Below are positions 31,744 through 42,199 of a stretch of DNA of 64,000 nucleotides, piece by piece (within the stretch, counting starts at the first letter, position 1; every line of letters begins with the position of its first letter). The position numbers and the translations under genes are program-made. The DNA is from Rhizodiscina lignyota (lineage: Eukaryota; Ascomycota; Dothideomycetes; Aulographales; Rhizodiscinaceae). Location: positions 186,001 through 250,000 of the forward strand of contig ML978139.1 in assembly GCA_010015805.1 (NCBI GenBank), given 5' to 3'. The notes beneath the pieces were generated by a model, which saw nothing but the letters and a program-made list of their open reading frames with translations, made no database searches and was not told the origin of the DNA.

Positions 31744-34020
31744 TCATTTAACCTTGCTCATGATCGTCTCCGGGCCCCTCTGCGTCTCCATCTCCGCCGC
31801 TCTGGCTTTGACGGCATTGAGCAAGCTCCTGTCAAAGTCATCTCTAGCTCGTAGGACCGCCTCCACCCAGCCCATGCCAGCGTCCCAGTACTCTCGCTTG
31901 AAATCCTCATATACGTCCGGGACTACGGATTTCGGTTCGTCAATCAGCTTCGTGAAACCGTCGATGACTCTCCACTTCTCTTTTATTGTTGTGAATGCCT
32001 CAAAGCGCTCGGCAAAGTTGAAAAGAGTGACGACATCGTCGCGAACTTTCTCCAGGTACGGGTCTTGGCGCTTGAACTTGACGCCCTTGTTGCGTACGGC
32101 GGAAAGGTAGCGGACCAGCAGCTCATCAGAGAGTTCCTCAACCAGAATCTCCCGTAATGACGGATGCAGCACTGGCGCATAGTCGTTGAGGTAGTCTTCG
32201 AATGTGCTGATAGCCTGCCCAATACCCTTCTTCCCGTACCATGTTGGTGTGAAGAATTCACCCAAGAGGACTCTGAAGTCAACTGCGAAGATTAGAGAAG
32301 CAAATACGCTGAGACAGTGTGTAGACAAGTCGACATAGCCATCACGCAAAGACTCAAGGGCAGCCGACGCAGTGCCGGAGTATTCATCTGATATGAGTGC
32401 CTGCACGTCGCGAGAAAAGCTGGTGAGGTAGCTTGTTTGGCCTTCAGCTTCTCCCTCGTCATCGATACATGCGATCTGATCATTTGCAATGGCAATGAGC
32501 CAGTCTTGGAACTGCTGCAAGCCTTCTGGCTCTGCTGATGGTTGGCAATACCTCTGCAGCTCTGCATTGGTAAGATCTCGCCACATATGCTGGCGGGCAG
32601 CAAGAGCGCGGAACATCGCGTCAGCCACACCTTCAACGACATCGTGCCGCTCGCTACCACCAGCGACTGTGAGTTGCTCACGTAGCATGCGCCACATGTC
32701 GCCGAGCGTTTTGGTTCGGAATGCGCCGTTCTCGTCACTGTCTAGCGCATTTTCAGCGCGTGTTGAGAAAGCTTGTCTGTCTGTGGCAGACATGCGATCC
32801 ATCCATTCGTCGACAGCCCTGATGATGAGCTGTCGGTATTCACGCACAATATCGGCGCTTCGTCCGTCGATGAGTGGTGGATTCAGTTGGTCCTCTGGTA
32901 CTCCAAGTTTGGTCATCTTCGCGTAGTATTTGTCGACCCAGTTGAGGATCGCCAGCATCTGCGTAGGAATGGTTTCCGGGTCGTCTAACCTGGCAACCAG
33001 CCAGTCGTGCATCTGCTGATGGTAGATACTGGTGTATGTTTGTAAGATCTTCCACTTCTTCGGCATAAGCGATACCATGCCTAGCTTGACTGTATTCAGA
33101 TCGTTGAAGTACCACCGTACGCTCTTCTCTAGCTTGTCAGGGTCTTCTAGGAAGGTTTGGTTCGATGCATCAATCTGTTGCTGCGCGCTGATCTCAATCG
33201 CCTTCAGGAATTTATCTTTGTAGCCTCTGAGCTCCTTGGGGCCGGCATTGATCGACTTCAGCTTCGATGCCAGCTCTTTGTATTCCTTCTGCGCGTCTTG
33301 TAGCGCTTTGACTTTCTTGTCACTTTTCTCCTCCTCTTGAATAATGAGTGCTAGCCTCACTATCATGCCATTATTTCCACTTTGCACCAAGGGTATCAAG
33401 TTCATGCACGCTGTGCCAATGTGGTCGTCAAACCAGTCCACAATTTCGTCGAGCCTGGAGAAGTATTCCTGCAGCGTTGCTCCGGATGTCAATGTCAGAT
33501 TATTGATAAGCTCCTGTGCATCATCTAGTGTCTTGACTTGATCCATAGCCGCCTCCCTTGTATCTCTTAACCGGGTGAGCTCATAATGTATGGCCAATAG
33601 ATTTGGTTGGTTCTCCATATCTTGATCGTCATCCCTTAGCAGCTGCTCCAGCATTCCTAGCTTTTGATCGAATGCCTCAATATCGTTCTTCATGGTCTCG
33701 ACCTGGCTAAAGTTCCTGTGCGTCTGCGCGACGAGGTTGATATGGGGGAAGTCGCGAATCATATTCTGAGCTTCGGCGCAAAGCTTGTCGATCTTCATCA
33801 TTTCGTCCTTGATGAGATTGACGGTACGCTGGCCGTCAGTAATACTGTTCATGCCATTCTGCGTGATCTCAAGCTGCTCCTTCAGCCCCATGCGCAGCTG
33901 CGAATCGACAGCTGCCTTCTTGCGCGTGAACTCCGACTTGAGGGCTGGGATCTTGTCGAGGTCCTCCGGGTGCCGGAGCAGCTCGGCGAGCTTGACGGTG
34001 ACGGCTTCAGCATCATTCAT
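31744..34020 (-). CDS. SEC6: Exocyst complex subunit Sec6
   Basis: Single exon, 758 residues, almost all alpha-helical, matching the rod-like Sec6 family (yeast 805). The N-terminus (LAELLRHPEDLDKIPALKSEF) is the coiled-coil region. The middle carries the conserved MPKKWKILQTYTSIYHQQMH segment, and the C-terminal part has HCLSVFASLIFAVDFRVLLG and the LVRYLSAVRNKG helix. Sec6 is one of eight exocyst subunits tethering secretory vesicles to the plasma membrane, and in yeast it also binds the SNARE Sec9. In filamentous fungi it acts at the hyphal tip. It is divergent from the mitochondrial ribosomal gene. Confidence 0.94.
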   Translation of the reverse strand: MNDAEAVTVKLAELLRHPEDLDKIPALKSEFTRKKAAVDSQLRMGLKEQLEITQNGMNSITDGQRTVNLIKDEMMKIDKLCAEAQNMIRDFPHINLVAQTHRNFSQVETMKNDIEAFDQKLGMLEQLLRDDDQDMENQPNLLAIHYELTRLRDTREAAMDQVKTLDDAQELINNLTLTSGATLQEYFSRLDEIVDWFDDHIGTACMNLIPLVQSGNNGMIVRLALIIQEEEKSDKKVKALQDAQKEYKELASKLKSINAGPKELRGYKDKFLKAIEISAQQQIDASNQTFLEDPDKLEKSVRWYFNDLNTVKLGMVSLMPKKWKILQTYTSIYHQQMHDWLVARLDDPETIPTQMLAILNWVDKYYAKMTKLGVPEDQLNPPLIDGRSADIVREYRQLIIRAVDEWMDRMSATDRQAFSTRAENALDSDENGAFRTKTLGDMWRMLREQLTVAGGSERHDVVEGVADAMFRALAARQHMWRDLTNAELQRYCQPSAEPEGLQQFQDWLIAIANDQIACIDDEGEAEGQTSYLTSFSRDVQALISDEYSGTASAALESLRDGYVDLSTHCLSVFASLIFAVDFRVLLGEFFTPTWYGKKGIGQAISTFEDYLNDYAPVLHPSLREILVEELSDELLVRYLSAVRNKGVKFKRQDPYLEKVRDDVVTLFNFAERFEAFTTIKEKWRVIDGFTKLIDEPKSVVPDVYEDFKREYWDAGMGWVEAVLRARDDFDRSLLNAVKARAAEMETQRGPETIMSKVK

Positions 34021-34396
34021 GTTATCGACTCGTAGGCGTAGGATATAGGATCATGGTTGCGACGCCCTCGAGGAGCGCTTAAAAGGAGGTTCCCTTCGAC
34101 GTCGCGTCTGTCACAGAGAGTGGCAGGGTTGGTCGGAAGACGGAATTTGCCGGCCGCAAATGTTAATGCTTCATTTGAATCGAGGTTTGGATAATCTGCG
34201 ACCCTTAAGAAGTGCTTCAGACCTCTCAATTTATTCACTGTAAGTAGATCTAATTCCTTTAGCCTTGTGACAACATTTCGCTAAGCTGAATTGAGCAGAA
34301 GCCAGTACATACCCTCTCCTGCCGCGATTCGATAGCATCCGCCATTATCCTCTCAATTCTCGCTCTTGAACGGTACAATACAGCTACGCCGCTTTG
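34021..34396. other. Divergent promoter (SEC6 / uL30m)
   Basis: A 376-bp shared upstream region. Nothing distinct is seen. Confidence 0.5.
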
Positions 34397-34660
34397 ATGG
34401 CTTACTTTCGTATCACTCTCCTCCGTTCAGCAATCGGTTTGCCACGGCGAACAAATGGCGTACTTCAGGCGCTTGGGTTGCGCAGGCGCATGCAAACTGT
34501 CTATCATCCCGTGTCGCGAGACATAGCTGGCTTCATCTTACACGTCAAAGAGCTTCTCGATGTACAAGAGGTCGAAGAGAAACTATCAAAATCAGAACTG
34601 CATGAACTTAGGAAACCACAGCCAGGATATTGGGTCGAGAAGAGGACATCGGAAAGATGA
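34397..34660 (+). CDS. MRPL33: Mitochondrial large-subunit ribosomal protein uL30m
   Basis: Single exon, 87 residues, the usual length for yeast MRPL33 (86). It begins [18 protein letters not shown], the conserved strand-helix of the L30 ferredoxin-like fold. Next come [35 protein letters not shown] and a short tail with the PGYWVEKR signature. It is a component of the 54S mitoribosome. There is no classical cleaved presequence, as is usual for this protein. The stop was taken at the first in-frame TGA; no good splice site suggests a longer tail. Confidence 0.9.
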   Translation: MAYFRITLLRSAIGLPRRTNGVLQALGLRRRMQTVYHPVSRDIAGFILHVKELLDVQEVEEKLSKSELHELRKPQPGYWVEKRTSER

Positions 34661-35025
34661 GAGAGGGTTAGTAGAGCAGGAACATGGCACGCTCTTTGTC
34701 TCTCCTCAGGACGAGTACAAAGCTACGTCCGGCGCTCTCACTCTCAAACCGCGTATGTGGGAAAGAGTGGGCCTTGGCTAAGATGTTCGTCTCCTGAAGC
34801 ACCGAGGACAACACATGTCTAACTTACGAACGGTCCAGGGTCGGCCTGGGACAAATCTGATTCATGACGAGGACAGAATCGAGTCTTGCTGGAATCGATT
34901 GTATATATCGACAATGTACATAAGAGAAAGTGTATCATAGCAAGTCATTTACGCCAAACTCCAGCCAAATGTCCCAACCGTTCATAGTTTTTCCTCTCGC
35001 TCAGGAGACGGAGAAATGTCGACTT
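34661..35025. other. Convergent intergenic region
   Basis: About 365 bp between the 3' ends of uL30m and the PLD-like gene. Nothing is recognised. Confidence 0.5.
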
Positions 35026-37188
35026 TCAGAACCCGCCAGCTCCCCTGACTCTCTGAATCGCACCGACAACTCCCTTCGCCCATGCAAAGTGGCCTGGGTC
35101 CTTGCCAATCGCACCATCAGCTTCATTGCCATTCTCGTCACGCCAGACACCGTCTTCCTGGGATCCTTTGCCGTAGAGATGCGTGTTCTCATTCCTTCTA
35201 ATGCCCTCCAGCCATGCGGCACAGATTGTGGGTGAGTCGATCATGATGTTGACTTCCTGTGAGTGGTAGAAGGATTGCGTGTCCAGGTTACCGTTTCCAG
35301 CGATGCCAACGTGGCCATCGATGACCATGATTTTGACTGTCCTTTGTGTCAACTTTTGCGTCTTCAATCAATGCAACCAAATGGAAACCTACTGTGACAG
35401 CTGCGAGCCTTGAACTTGTTATGTATCGGTCGATCCTGGTCCTTGCCGACGTAGTAATGTACGTTAAGATATTGCTTGTGTTCATCATCGAGCTTCTCAT
35501 ATAGCTTTGCCGCGACCATTTCGTTGTGGCCACCTTGATGGGGGAGTAGCTCTCCCGCGTCGTTGTAGCCAAGGCAGACGTAGTAAGTCACCTTTACACC
35601 CCTCCGTGCCGCATCAAGGATTTCCGGGAGGAGGGGCTCGGCATTGAGATCAGGGGTCTGCATGAAAATCTCAGACTTTGCATAGCGGATTGCGGAGAGC
35701 CATGCTTCTGACTGCGGTGTGAAGCAGCAGTTGTGGTTCGGCGCACCCCATGGCTTACGGTTGACAAGAGCAATTGGGAATGGCTTATGCGGCGCGTGCG
35801 GGAGGATTGGCATAAAAGTATCTGATGGATCACATGGTGGAGCAGTTGGCTTGCGGTCTTGGCCAGTCGTTTGATCTGAGGAATGAAGTCAATAAGTCTA
35901 TCGGGAGTAACAATCCACGACACCAACTTACTCAGATGTCTTGCAACAACGTCCGAGACAGTCTCTCCATCCCTTGGCTGCATGGTTGAACGGACGCGCG
36001 TGACCTCAGAAGCAATATCTGGATCGTAGTGTGGATCTCCTTGAAGGTGCTCGGGCAACTGAATAGATGCAGCATGTTCCTCCTTGAGGATGCCATTCTC
36101 GTCGAAGAGATTTTTGAAGCTCTCCTGCTCGAATGTTGGCAGCGTTTTGAGCTTAGTAGAAGGCGACAAGCACGGCAAAGTGGGCTCGAGTGGTGAATGC
36201 CATGATAGTATGAACGTATCATAGAGAGAATCGACGATTGGACCTTCGACGTGGACCCTACAAACTATGTCAGTCTCTTTGAATAGCCACCCGAATCGCC
36301 TGCAGGGATATCTAACATCATTTCGAGATTATCGTTGTCCTGGATGTTATTACTGCTGACGATGCCGTACGCCCTGTCCACAATCATGAACTTGGAATGG
36401 AAAGTTCCCAGCATTGGCCTGTGGTAATTGACGACTTGGAGATCAATATTTGGGATCTCCTCCTTTGAAGGAAGTTCAACACTCTTTCCGGTGTACGCAG
36501 ACTCCGGAACTGCTTGATGAGGATCCACAAACTACCTGGACATTAGCAATCGAGAGAACAATCGGAATCTCTTCAACCATACCTGTTTGAGATTACCACG
36601 GTCGTAAATTATTTTGACTACGGCTCTTTCGCCCCTCTCGCCTGCACGTTTTGACAGCTCCTTCAGGGCATCAGTTATCAGAGTGGATGCCCGGGACTTC
36701 ATCCAGAAATTGGTAGCCAAGCAAACTTCTTTCTCGGCACGAGCGATGAGATTCGACTTTGGGATCACATCAGCAATTGTTGCGGTCTCCAACATGTATA
36801 TACTTACCATGTGTCGGCAAATGTCATGCAAGTCACCTATTATCGTCAAGGGCACAACACCAGACGACCCCATCAAGGGCGGCGACACGCAGCCCATGAA
36901 TAGATCATGCTCGAGTGTCGTTAATGCATCGTGGTAAATGCGGAGGAACAGTTCACTTGGCCTCGTATCTCCGAATCTTCCGCATTGATAGGCGCGCTCG
37001 AGGTCTTCCTCCGATGCTGGAGTTCGTTCTTTCGGGGGTTGCTGATCCAGGAGTTTGGGTTTGTTGTGACCGAAGAGTGCATGGATGGCTTTCTCAGGTG
37101 TGAGGGATGGGTCTTTGGAAAGCTCTCCGAGGACACTGCTGTCACCACGACATAGATCGTACAGCTTGTCAGAGATGCGTGTAGCCAT
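35026..37188 (-). CDS. Fungal phospholipase D-like protein with two HKD motifs
   Basis: Transcribed exons are 37188-36583, 36531-36317, 36257-35932, 35875-35393 and 35336-35026 (introns 51-59 nt), giving 646 residues. The first HKD motif is HSKFMIVDRAYGIVSSNN. The second is rebuilt by splicing as SCH-IKIMVIDGHVGIAGNGN, where the His codon ends one exon and the Lys lies in the next. Flanking conserved parts include EIFMQTPDLNAEPLLP, TYYVCLGYNDAGELLP and the C-terminal VVGAIQRVRGAGGF. HKD pairs form one active site that hydrolyses or transfers phosphodiesters in phospholipids or cardiolipin synthesis. The closest architecture is that of uncharacterised fungal PLD/cardiolipin-synthase-like proteins. 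No signal peptide is evident. The start (MATRISDKLYDL) follows the family; the frame is open further upstream. Confidence 0.88.
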
Positions 37189-38014
37189 GGGGGCCGATGA
37201 GGCCTTTCGAGAGGCCTTGGAAGAGATTGCAAGTAGGACTGCTGGTATACAGCACAAAGAGATGTTGTTAATGCTTGAATCTTCCGATATGCGAAACACT
37301 AGAGAAGAACGAAGAAATCCATGTAAGAAGAGTCGCAAATGGGAGAAGGAATGGGTTATTACGAATGCTAGCCCTAATACGTGGTTGGCTCCTCCGCAAT
37401 CAGGGACACGCGACACGCCAGCCTGGTTATGAGCTCAGCGTCCCAGCCTTTCAACAGCACTCACGGAGCGAAGCCATCTTAGCCTTGCACCTGCACGAAG
37501 ACGCGACTGGCCCCGCTAACGGCACGTCATCGTGGGAATTGTGCGACGCGCGCGAGCTTGTGCGAGCTTGGCGGATCTTGATTCAAACAAGCTTTCGAGC
37601 TCGGGACCCCTGCAAGTGCTCTTCCATCGCCACATCCATGCTTGCATGACGTCTCTTGCCCGCGCGTTCGGACGCAGGATTGGCCTCGCCCTCTTTAGGG
37701 CAAGCTCCATAGCGTACTCCGTAGACAATCTTATATGAGAGCGATGTCCCTTCAACAAGTCTCACACTTGAACTTCTTGAGGGCGACCTTTCTCCGGAAG
37801 GAAATTTGTTAGTCCCCGAACGTTGGTCGGCGATGACACGCCGGGACCGCTATTCTGGGCATTAGTAAGTAAACGGAGCAAGTACTCTCTAGTCAATGGA
37901 AAGGAGCGCTTGTACAGAACAAGGCGCATTTTAGTCTCTCTTGTATATCTCCCTCTGGCCCTTCTAAAACTTCATTTCGTTCGAAGTTTCTCTTGTCAAC
38001 TCGAAACCTGAGCG
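37189..38014. other. Divergent promoter region (PLD-like / hydrolase)
   Basis: About 830 bp. It includes an in-frame open stretch upstream of the PLD start that is probably leader. No RNA gene or repeat is seen. Confidence 0.45.
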
Positions 38015-39028
38015 ATGGCAGACTCTTCATCTTTGCTACCTCGCTACGATCCCTTTACGATTAAAAGTGTAGTTTACAAGACCGTCGGCTCTCATCCGAT
38101 CCAAGCTTCAATCCTCATTCCACATGGCCTCAAGCTCACGAAGTGCCCCTTGATGGTGCGATTTCACGGTGGTGGATTCGTTGAAGGCGTTCGCCTCGGT
38201 GATTGGTTCCGCACATGGCTTCTGGATTTTTGTGCACGAGAAGGAGTCATTCTCGTCAGCCCAGACTATCGTTTCATTCCCGAATCCACAGGATATGATA
38301 TGATGGAAGATGTCCGGGACTTCTGGATGTGGGTTAAGATGCATCTCAAAGATGAGGTAATAAACATTTTGCCCATCGATATTGATCTGGACCGAATTGC
38401 TGTCACCGGTGAGAGCGCTGGAGGTTACCTTGCTGTTCAGTCCTTCTGTGGGCCAAATATACTACCACAAGGGCTCACAATCCGCGTTGTGCCTATTCAA
38501 GCGCCTCTGCTTGATCTCACACACGCGTCTCAACCAGCAAATCGCCGTATTTTCGACCTGCCTGAATATCCGGCAGACATATCGAAGAAGTACCTCACGG
38601 AATCACCTCGAGGCACAGTCCTTACTTCCTGGGAGCCTAGTGGCAGGCGATCTGAACTGGCTTGGTCGATGTTGCAACATGGCACACTCGTGGATGCGCT
38701 TGAGGGAACTTTGGATGGAGATGAACGAGGAAAGAAACGAAGTAATATTGAGCGATCATTGCTTCGTCCGATTGAGAATTTAGTGAGACTCAAGGAGTCT
38801 CCACCAAACAAGTTTCCGGCAATATGGATAGTCCATGCATGGCAGGACTGTGTCGTGCCCGTGGAAGGGACGTGGAACTTTCTGGCTCAGTATAAGAAGC
38901 TGTTTCCGGATGTTCCTGTCTTGTTGGACCTACTCGATGGGGACCATGGTTTCGATGGCGAGTGGCCGTCGGATTCACCGCAGGTGGAACGGGGATTGGA
39001 GTGGACAAAGAAGCATTGGTTTGACTGA
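38015..39028 (+). CDS. Alpha/beta hydrolase fold-3 esterase (HSL family)
   Basis: Single exon, 337 residues. The oxyanion-hole motif HGGGF starts at His51. The nucleophile Ser134 is in GESAGG, with likely catalytic Asp278 (AWQDCVVP) and His311 (GDHGFDG). This is the hormone-sensitive-lipase-like family of carboxylesterases, which includes many secondary-metabolism deacetylases and detoxifying esterases. There is no signal peptide, so it is probably cytosolic. The region between nucleophile and acid has a charged insertion (DGDERGKKRSNIER) likely forming part of the lid. The substrate is unknown. Neighbouring genes suggest no pathway beyond general catabolism. Confidence 0.87.
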   Translation: MADSSSLLPRYDPFTIKSVVYKTVGSHPIQASILIPHGLKLTKCPLMVRFHGGGFVEGVRLGDWFRTWLLDFCAREGVILVSPDYRFIPESTGYDMMEDVRDFWMWVKMHLKDEVINILPIDIDLDRIAVTGESAGGYLAVQSFCGPNILPQGLTIRVVPIQAPLLDLTHASQPANRRIFDLPEYPADISKKYLTESPRGTVLTSWEPSGRRSELAWSMLQHGTLVDALEGTLDGDERGKKRSNIERSLLRPIENLVRLKESPPNKFPAIWIVHAWQDCVVPVEGTWNFLAQYKKLFPDVPVLLDLLDGDHGFDGEWPSDSPQVERGLEWTKKHWFD

Positions 39029-39713
39029 ATACTTAGATATCCCGTCTTCCTTCTCGCAGATCTAATTTGGAAGCGTGCGGATGCCCTCAACGGCGCACGA
39101 TAATTCAGCTGCAGAAAATGCGAAATGAGACATTCAACCCCAGATTTCATGATTTAACAATCTCATCAGACACGTCGGAAATAACGACTAGGATTTACTT
39201 GATCCGCCAGGGGTATTCCGACTCCTCTCGGAAGTGCCGAGAAGTTCCGTACAGCTCGTAAAAGGATGTTCTCCTTTCAGGAACACCACCACACAGTCAT
39301 CACTGCGGCCATCACAGCGAAGCTTAGGCCTTCTTTAATCGATCTAGGCACTCGGAGAACGCCACGTGCAAGAAGAGGGCAAGGTGGGCGGAAATGCACC
39401 TACAGATTTAGCCGTGATGTATGACGTCGGTAAAGAGGTGCTGAACTCAAATTTTCGAGCTTGGGTTCTCCGCTTTGCGAACTGCTTTCCCCGCAAACAT
39501 CTGCAAGGAACGACACCGGTTCCCCAATAAATTCATTCAATTGCGCGGTAAGAATACCGGCCAAGCTGTGGAAAAGCTTGTAGAACCTGAAGGTATAAGT
39601 AAGCGTTCCGTAAATCCCAGTTTCCTGGTCTCTCGTCGGCGAGGTTTTTCTCTCTCGTAGCGATTCAAGACAACCAGCCTCGACGGTGGTATATGTAGTT
39701 GAAGCAGTTCAAA
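39029..39713. other. Promoter region of the SMP-30 gene
   Basis: About 685 bp. No coding pattern or repeat is seen. Confidence 0.5.
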
Positions 39714-40847
39714 ATGACATCAAGCATCATACCAGTAGATCTGCTCGCAGCAGCTACGAACCTCAATTACTTTCCTTCCATCCTTCCCGCCACTGAGCCC
39801 ACGATCACACTTCTTGCTTACCAGGAGTCCTTTGCTACCGACCTCCTAGGGCCCAATGTCACCGCTCGCAAGGTCTATGATCTGCCATGGCAGGCCTTCC
39901 ACGAAGGCGGCGTGTACCAGAAGTCTACGAACTCAATGTACATCGCCAGCAACTGGGCCGGCTCGCTCGACAACCCAGTCAACATTACCATTATCGACAT
40001 GGCAGACCTGAGCCTCACCTCTACGCGCTATGAGGGTCTGTACGAGGCAAATGGTGGCACAACGTGGTATCCACCTGGAAGCGACACGTCCGGCACGCCT
40101 CCAGCGATGCTGTGGTGCGATGAGGGTGACTTCACGCATCCCTCTGGCCTCGTGAGCGTCGAAGTCCCGTCAAACGAAACCAAACCCGTCGTTAGCTACT
40201 TCCTCGGCCGCAATTTCTCATCAGTCAACGATGTCCGCCAGCACCCTATCACCGGCGACATCTGGTTCACCGACGCCGACTACGGATTCTTCCAGTTCTT
40301 CCGCCCGACGCCAACGATCCCGAAGCAGGTATACCGATTTGAGCCAACCACTGGTATCATCCAGGTCGTTGCAGACGGCTTCGATGAGTCCAATGGTTTG
40401 GAGTTCAGTCCCGATTTGAAAACACTCTACGTCACGGACACCGGCGCCCAGCACTTCGGACCGAACCAGACGCGGCCTGCGACGATCTACGCGTTCGACG
40501 TCACGGAAGACATGAAGCAGCTGAAGAACAGGAGGACGTTTGCGTATGCAGACTCGGGCTTTCCGGATGGCATCCATTGCGATACTGAGGGCAATGTCTG
40601 GAGTGGCTGCGGCGATGGCGTCCATGTTTGGAACACTGATGGCATCCTACTCGGCAAGATACACCTGGGAGAGACGAGCAATAACTTTGCGTTCTACCCT
40701 GGCGGCATGCTGGTCTTTAGCAATTCTAGAATGTGGCAAGTCAGTGGTATCAAGGCTGTTGGAAGGGAAGTCTGCAAGGACTTTGGAGTCTGCGATGGCA
40801 GCACTGGTGGCATTGGATGGGGCCAGGGCTATAAGGGCCATTGGTGA
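39714..40847 (+). CDS. SMP-30/gluconolactonase-like beta-propeller lactonase
   Basis: Single exon, 377 residues from the first ATG (MTSSIIPVDLLA). Six-bladed propeller marks are present: SSVNDVRQHPITGDIWFTD, ESNGLEFSPDLKTLYVTD and DGIHCDTEGNVWSGCGDGV. These supply the Asn and Asp ligands of the catalytic divalent metal, and YPGGMLVFSNSRMW closes the last blade. Fungal members hydrolyse lactones (gluconolactone, pantoyl lactone) or are uncharacterised. There are several N-glycosylation sequons (NVT, NIT, NFS, NQT), which fits a secreted family, yet no clear signal peptide is present at this start. An upstream exon coding one cannot be excluded. Confidence 0.85.
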   Translation: MTSSIIPVDLLAAATNLNYFPSILPATEPTITLLAYQESFATDLLGPNVTARKVYDLPWQAFHEGGVYQKSTNSMYIASNWAGSLDNPVNITIIDMADLSLTSTRYEGLYEANGGTTWYPPGSDTSGTPPAMLWCDEGDFTHPSGLVSVEVPSNETKPVVSYFLGRNFSSVNDVRQHPITGDIWFTDADYGFFQFFRPTPTIPKQVYRFEPTTGIIQVVADGFDESNGLEFSPDLKTLYVTDTGAQHFGPNQTRPATIYAFDVTEDMKQLKNRRTFAYADSGFPDGIHCDTEGNVWSGCGDGVHVWNTDGILLGKIHLGETSNNFAFYPGGMLVFSNSRMWQVSGIKAVGREVCKDFGVCDGSTGGIGWGQGYKGHW

Positions 40848-42199
40848 GAAATGTACATAATTGATTGGGGAATTTGTACATATCCGCAGAATGCTGAAGT
40901 GGTGCAATTGTAGAACTGAACGGAGCCTTTACATTGAAACTCCGAATATTGCCTGAATGCACAGGTCACGCTCGTGCTGTCGTCTCCACTGAGCACTTAC
41001 CTTGAACTACTATTTCTTCACGAGAGCCGTTTCACAATAGCGCTAGCGACAGGGGCGAATCGAGTGGTGCATCCGCATGCAATCCGATCATGGTAGTAAG
41101 AGCGGCACTACTGTAACTCCATAGCGATAAAGCAACGGAAATACTTCTCACCAAGACCGACGCCAAAAGCACAGAGAGGGGGTCGCATGTCTCGCATCCC
41201 CATCGACGAGGAAGTCCTTGCGCTGGTGTAATTTCGATCAACGCCCGGATCCACACCCGCCCACGTGCTCATGTTACCCATTCAGGAAGCTGTTATAACC
41301 AACCTTGAAGCGAACCCCTTTAACGTCTCAAACGTCAACCGCAGCCCCGATCACGATTTGGTGGCTTTGTGTGGCGGTGCTCTCTTTGCTTTTGGAAATC
41401 TGCGGCGTAAGAAGCAGTGAGAGCTCACGAGATGATTGAAGAAGAGGAGTCATCTTGTCAGAATTATTCATTTAAATTCTCTTCCACTGATGCATATCTG
41501 GTTCTTCCAAATGTGATCCAACCATGACAGCACGCGCTCCCCGAAACCCCATATCCCATTCCCAGTCCTTCGCCCAACCCAACAGACAGTAGTCCATTCC
41601 ATTTTCGAGCAAGTTCCAAGCGCAATAGGCACTTATTCTACAATAATTGAGCAACAAACGCTGCATTAAGCTATTCACCCAGACAAGGCTTTCTTTACTA
41701 CGCCGTCAATCCCCATGCTAATAGAAACGCGAAGCATAAAACAGTAGAAAACTTGAAAAGTCGGTGCCGCCAAAGAACAGAAGAGTAAAATCCAGCGCCG
41801 GTGTATCGGCGAAGTCGGAAAAGTGTGTCGAGACGTGGTGTCAAGACGTGGTATCGAACGGTACTTTCGGAAATTCTAAACATGTCGCTGTTGTCGTACT
41901 TTGTACAGAGAAGGATGAGAAACGAAACCCGTCGTGAAGTGTGTTTTAGGCGTGTATGTGTGGCGGACACCGAAATGGCCCTTTAGAGAATTGGGGCCTG
42001 TGGAAATAAAAAGGTTGAATTGGTCTCCAAGACCAGCAAATTACGCCGGATTCCGCTATGCAGGACAGATGCTGAGAATGCTTTCAATTCGAACAAGCGA
42101 GTGTGAGACGCGAAGGGATGTAATTCATTGGACATCTTCGCGTGACGTTTCGGGTGCGTTTCTATTGTAGAGTGCGAAATTAGTGCAGATGCGTCGTGA
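40848..42199. other. Convergent intergenic region, 1.35 kb
   Basis: This lies between the 3' ends of the lactonase and KRE6 genes. Several 60-90-codon frames have no recognisable protein, signal peptide or good splice sites. It probably includes a long KRE6 3' UTR. Confidence 0.45.
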
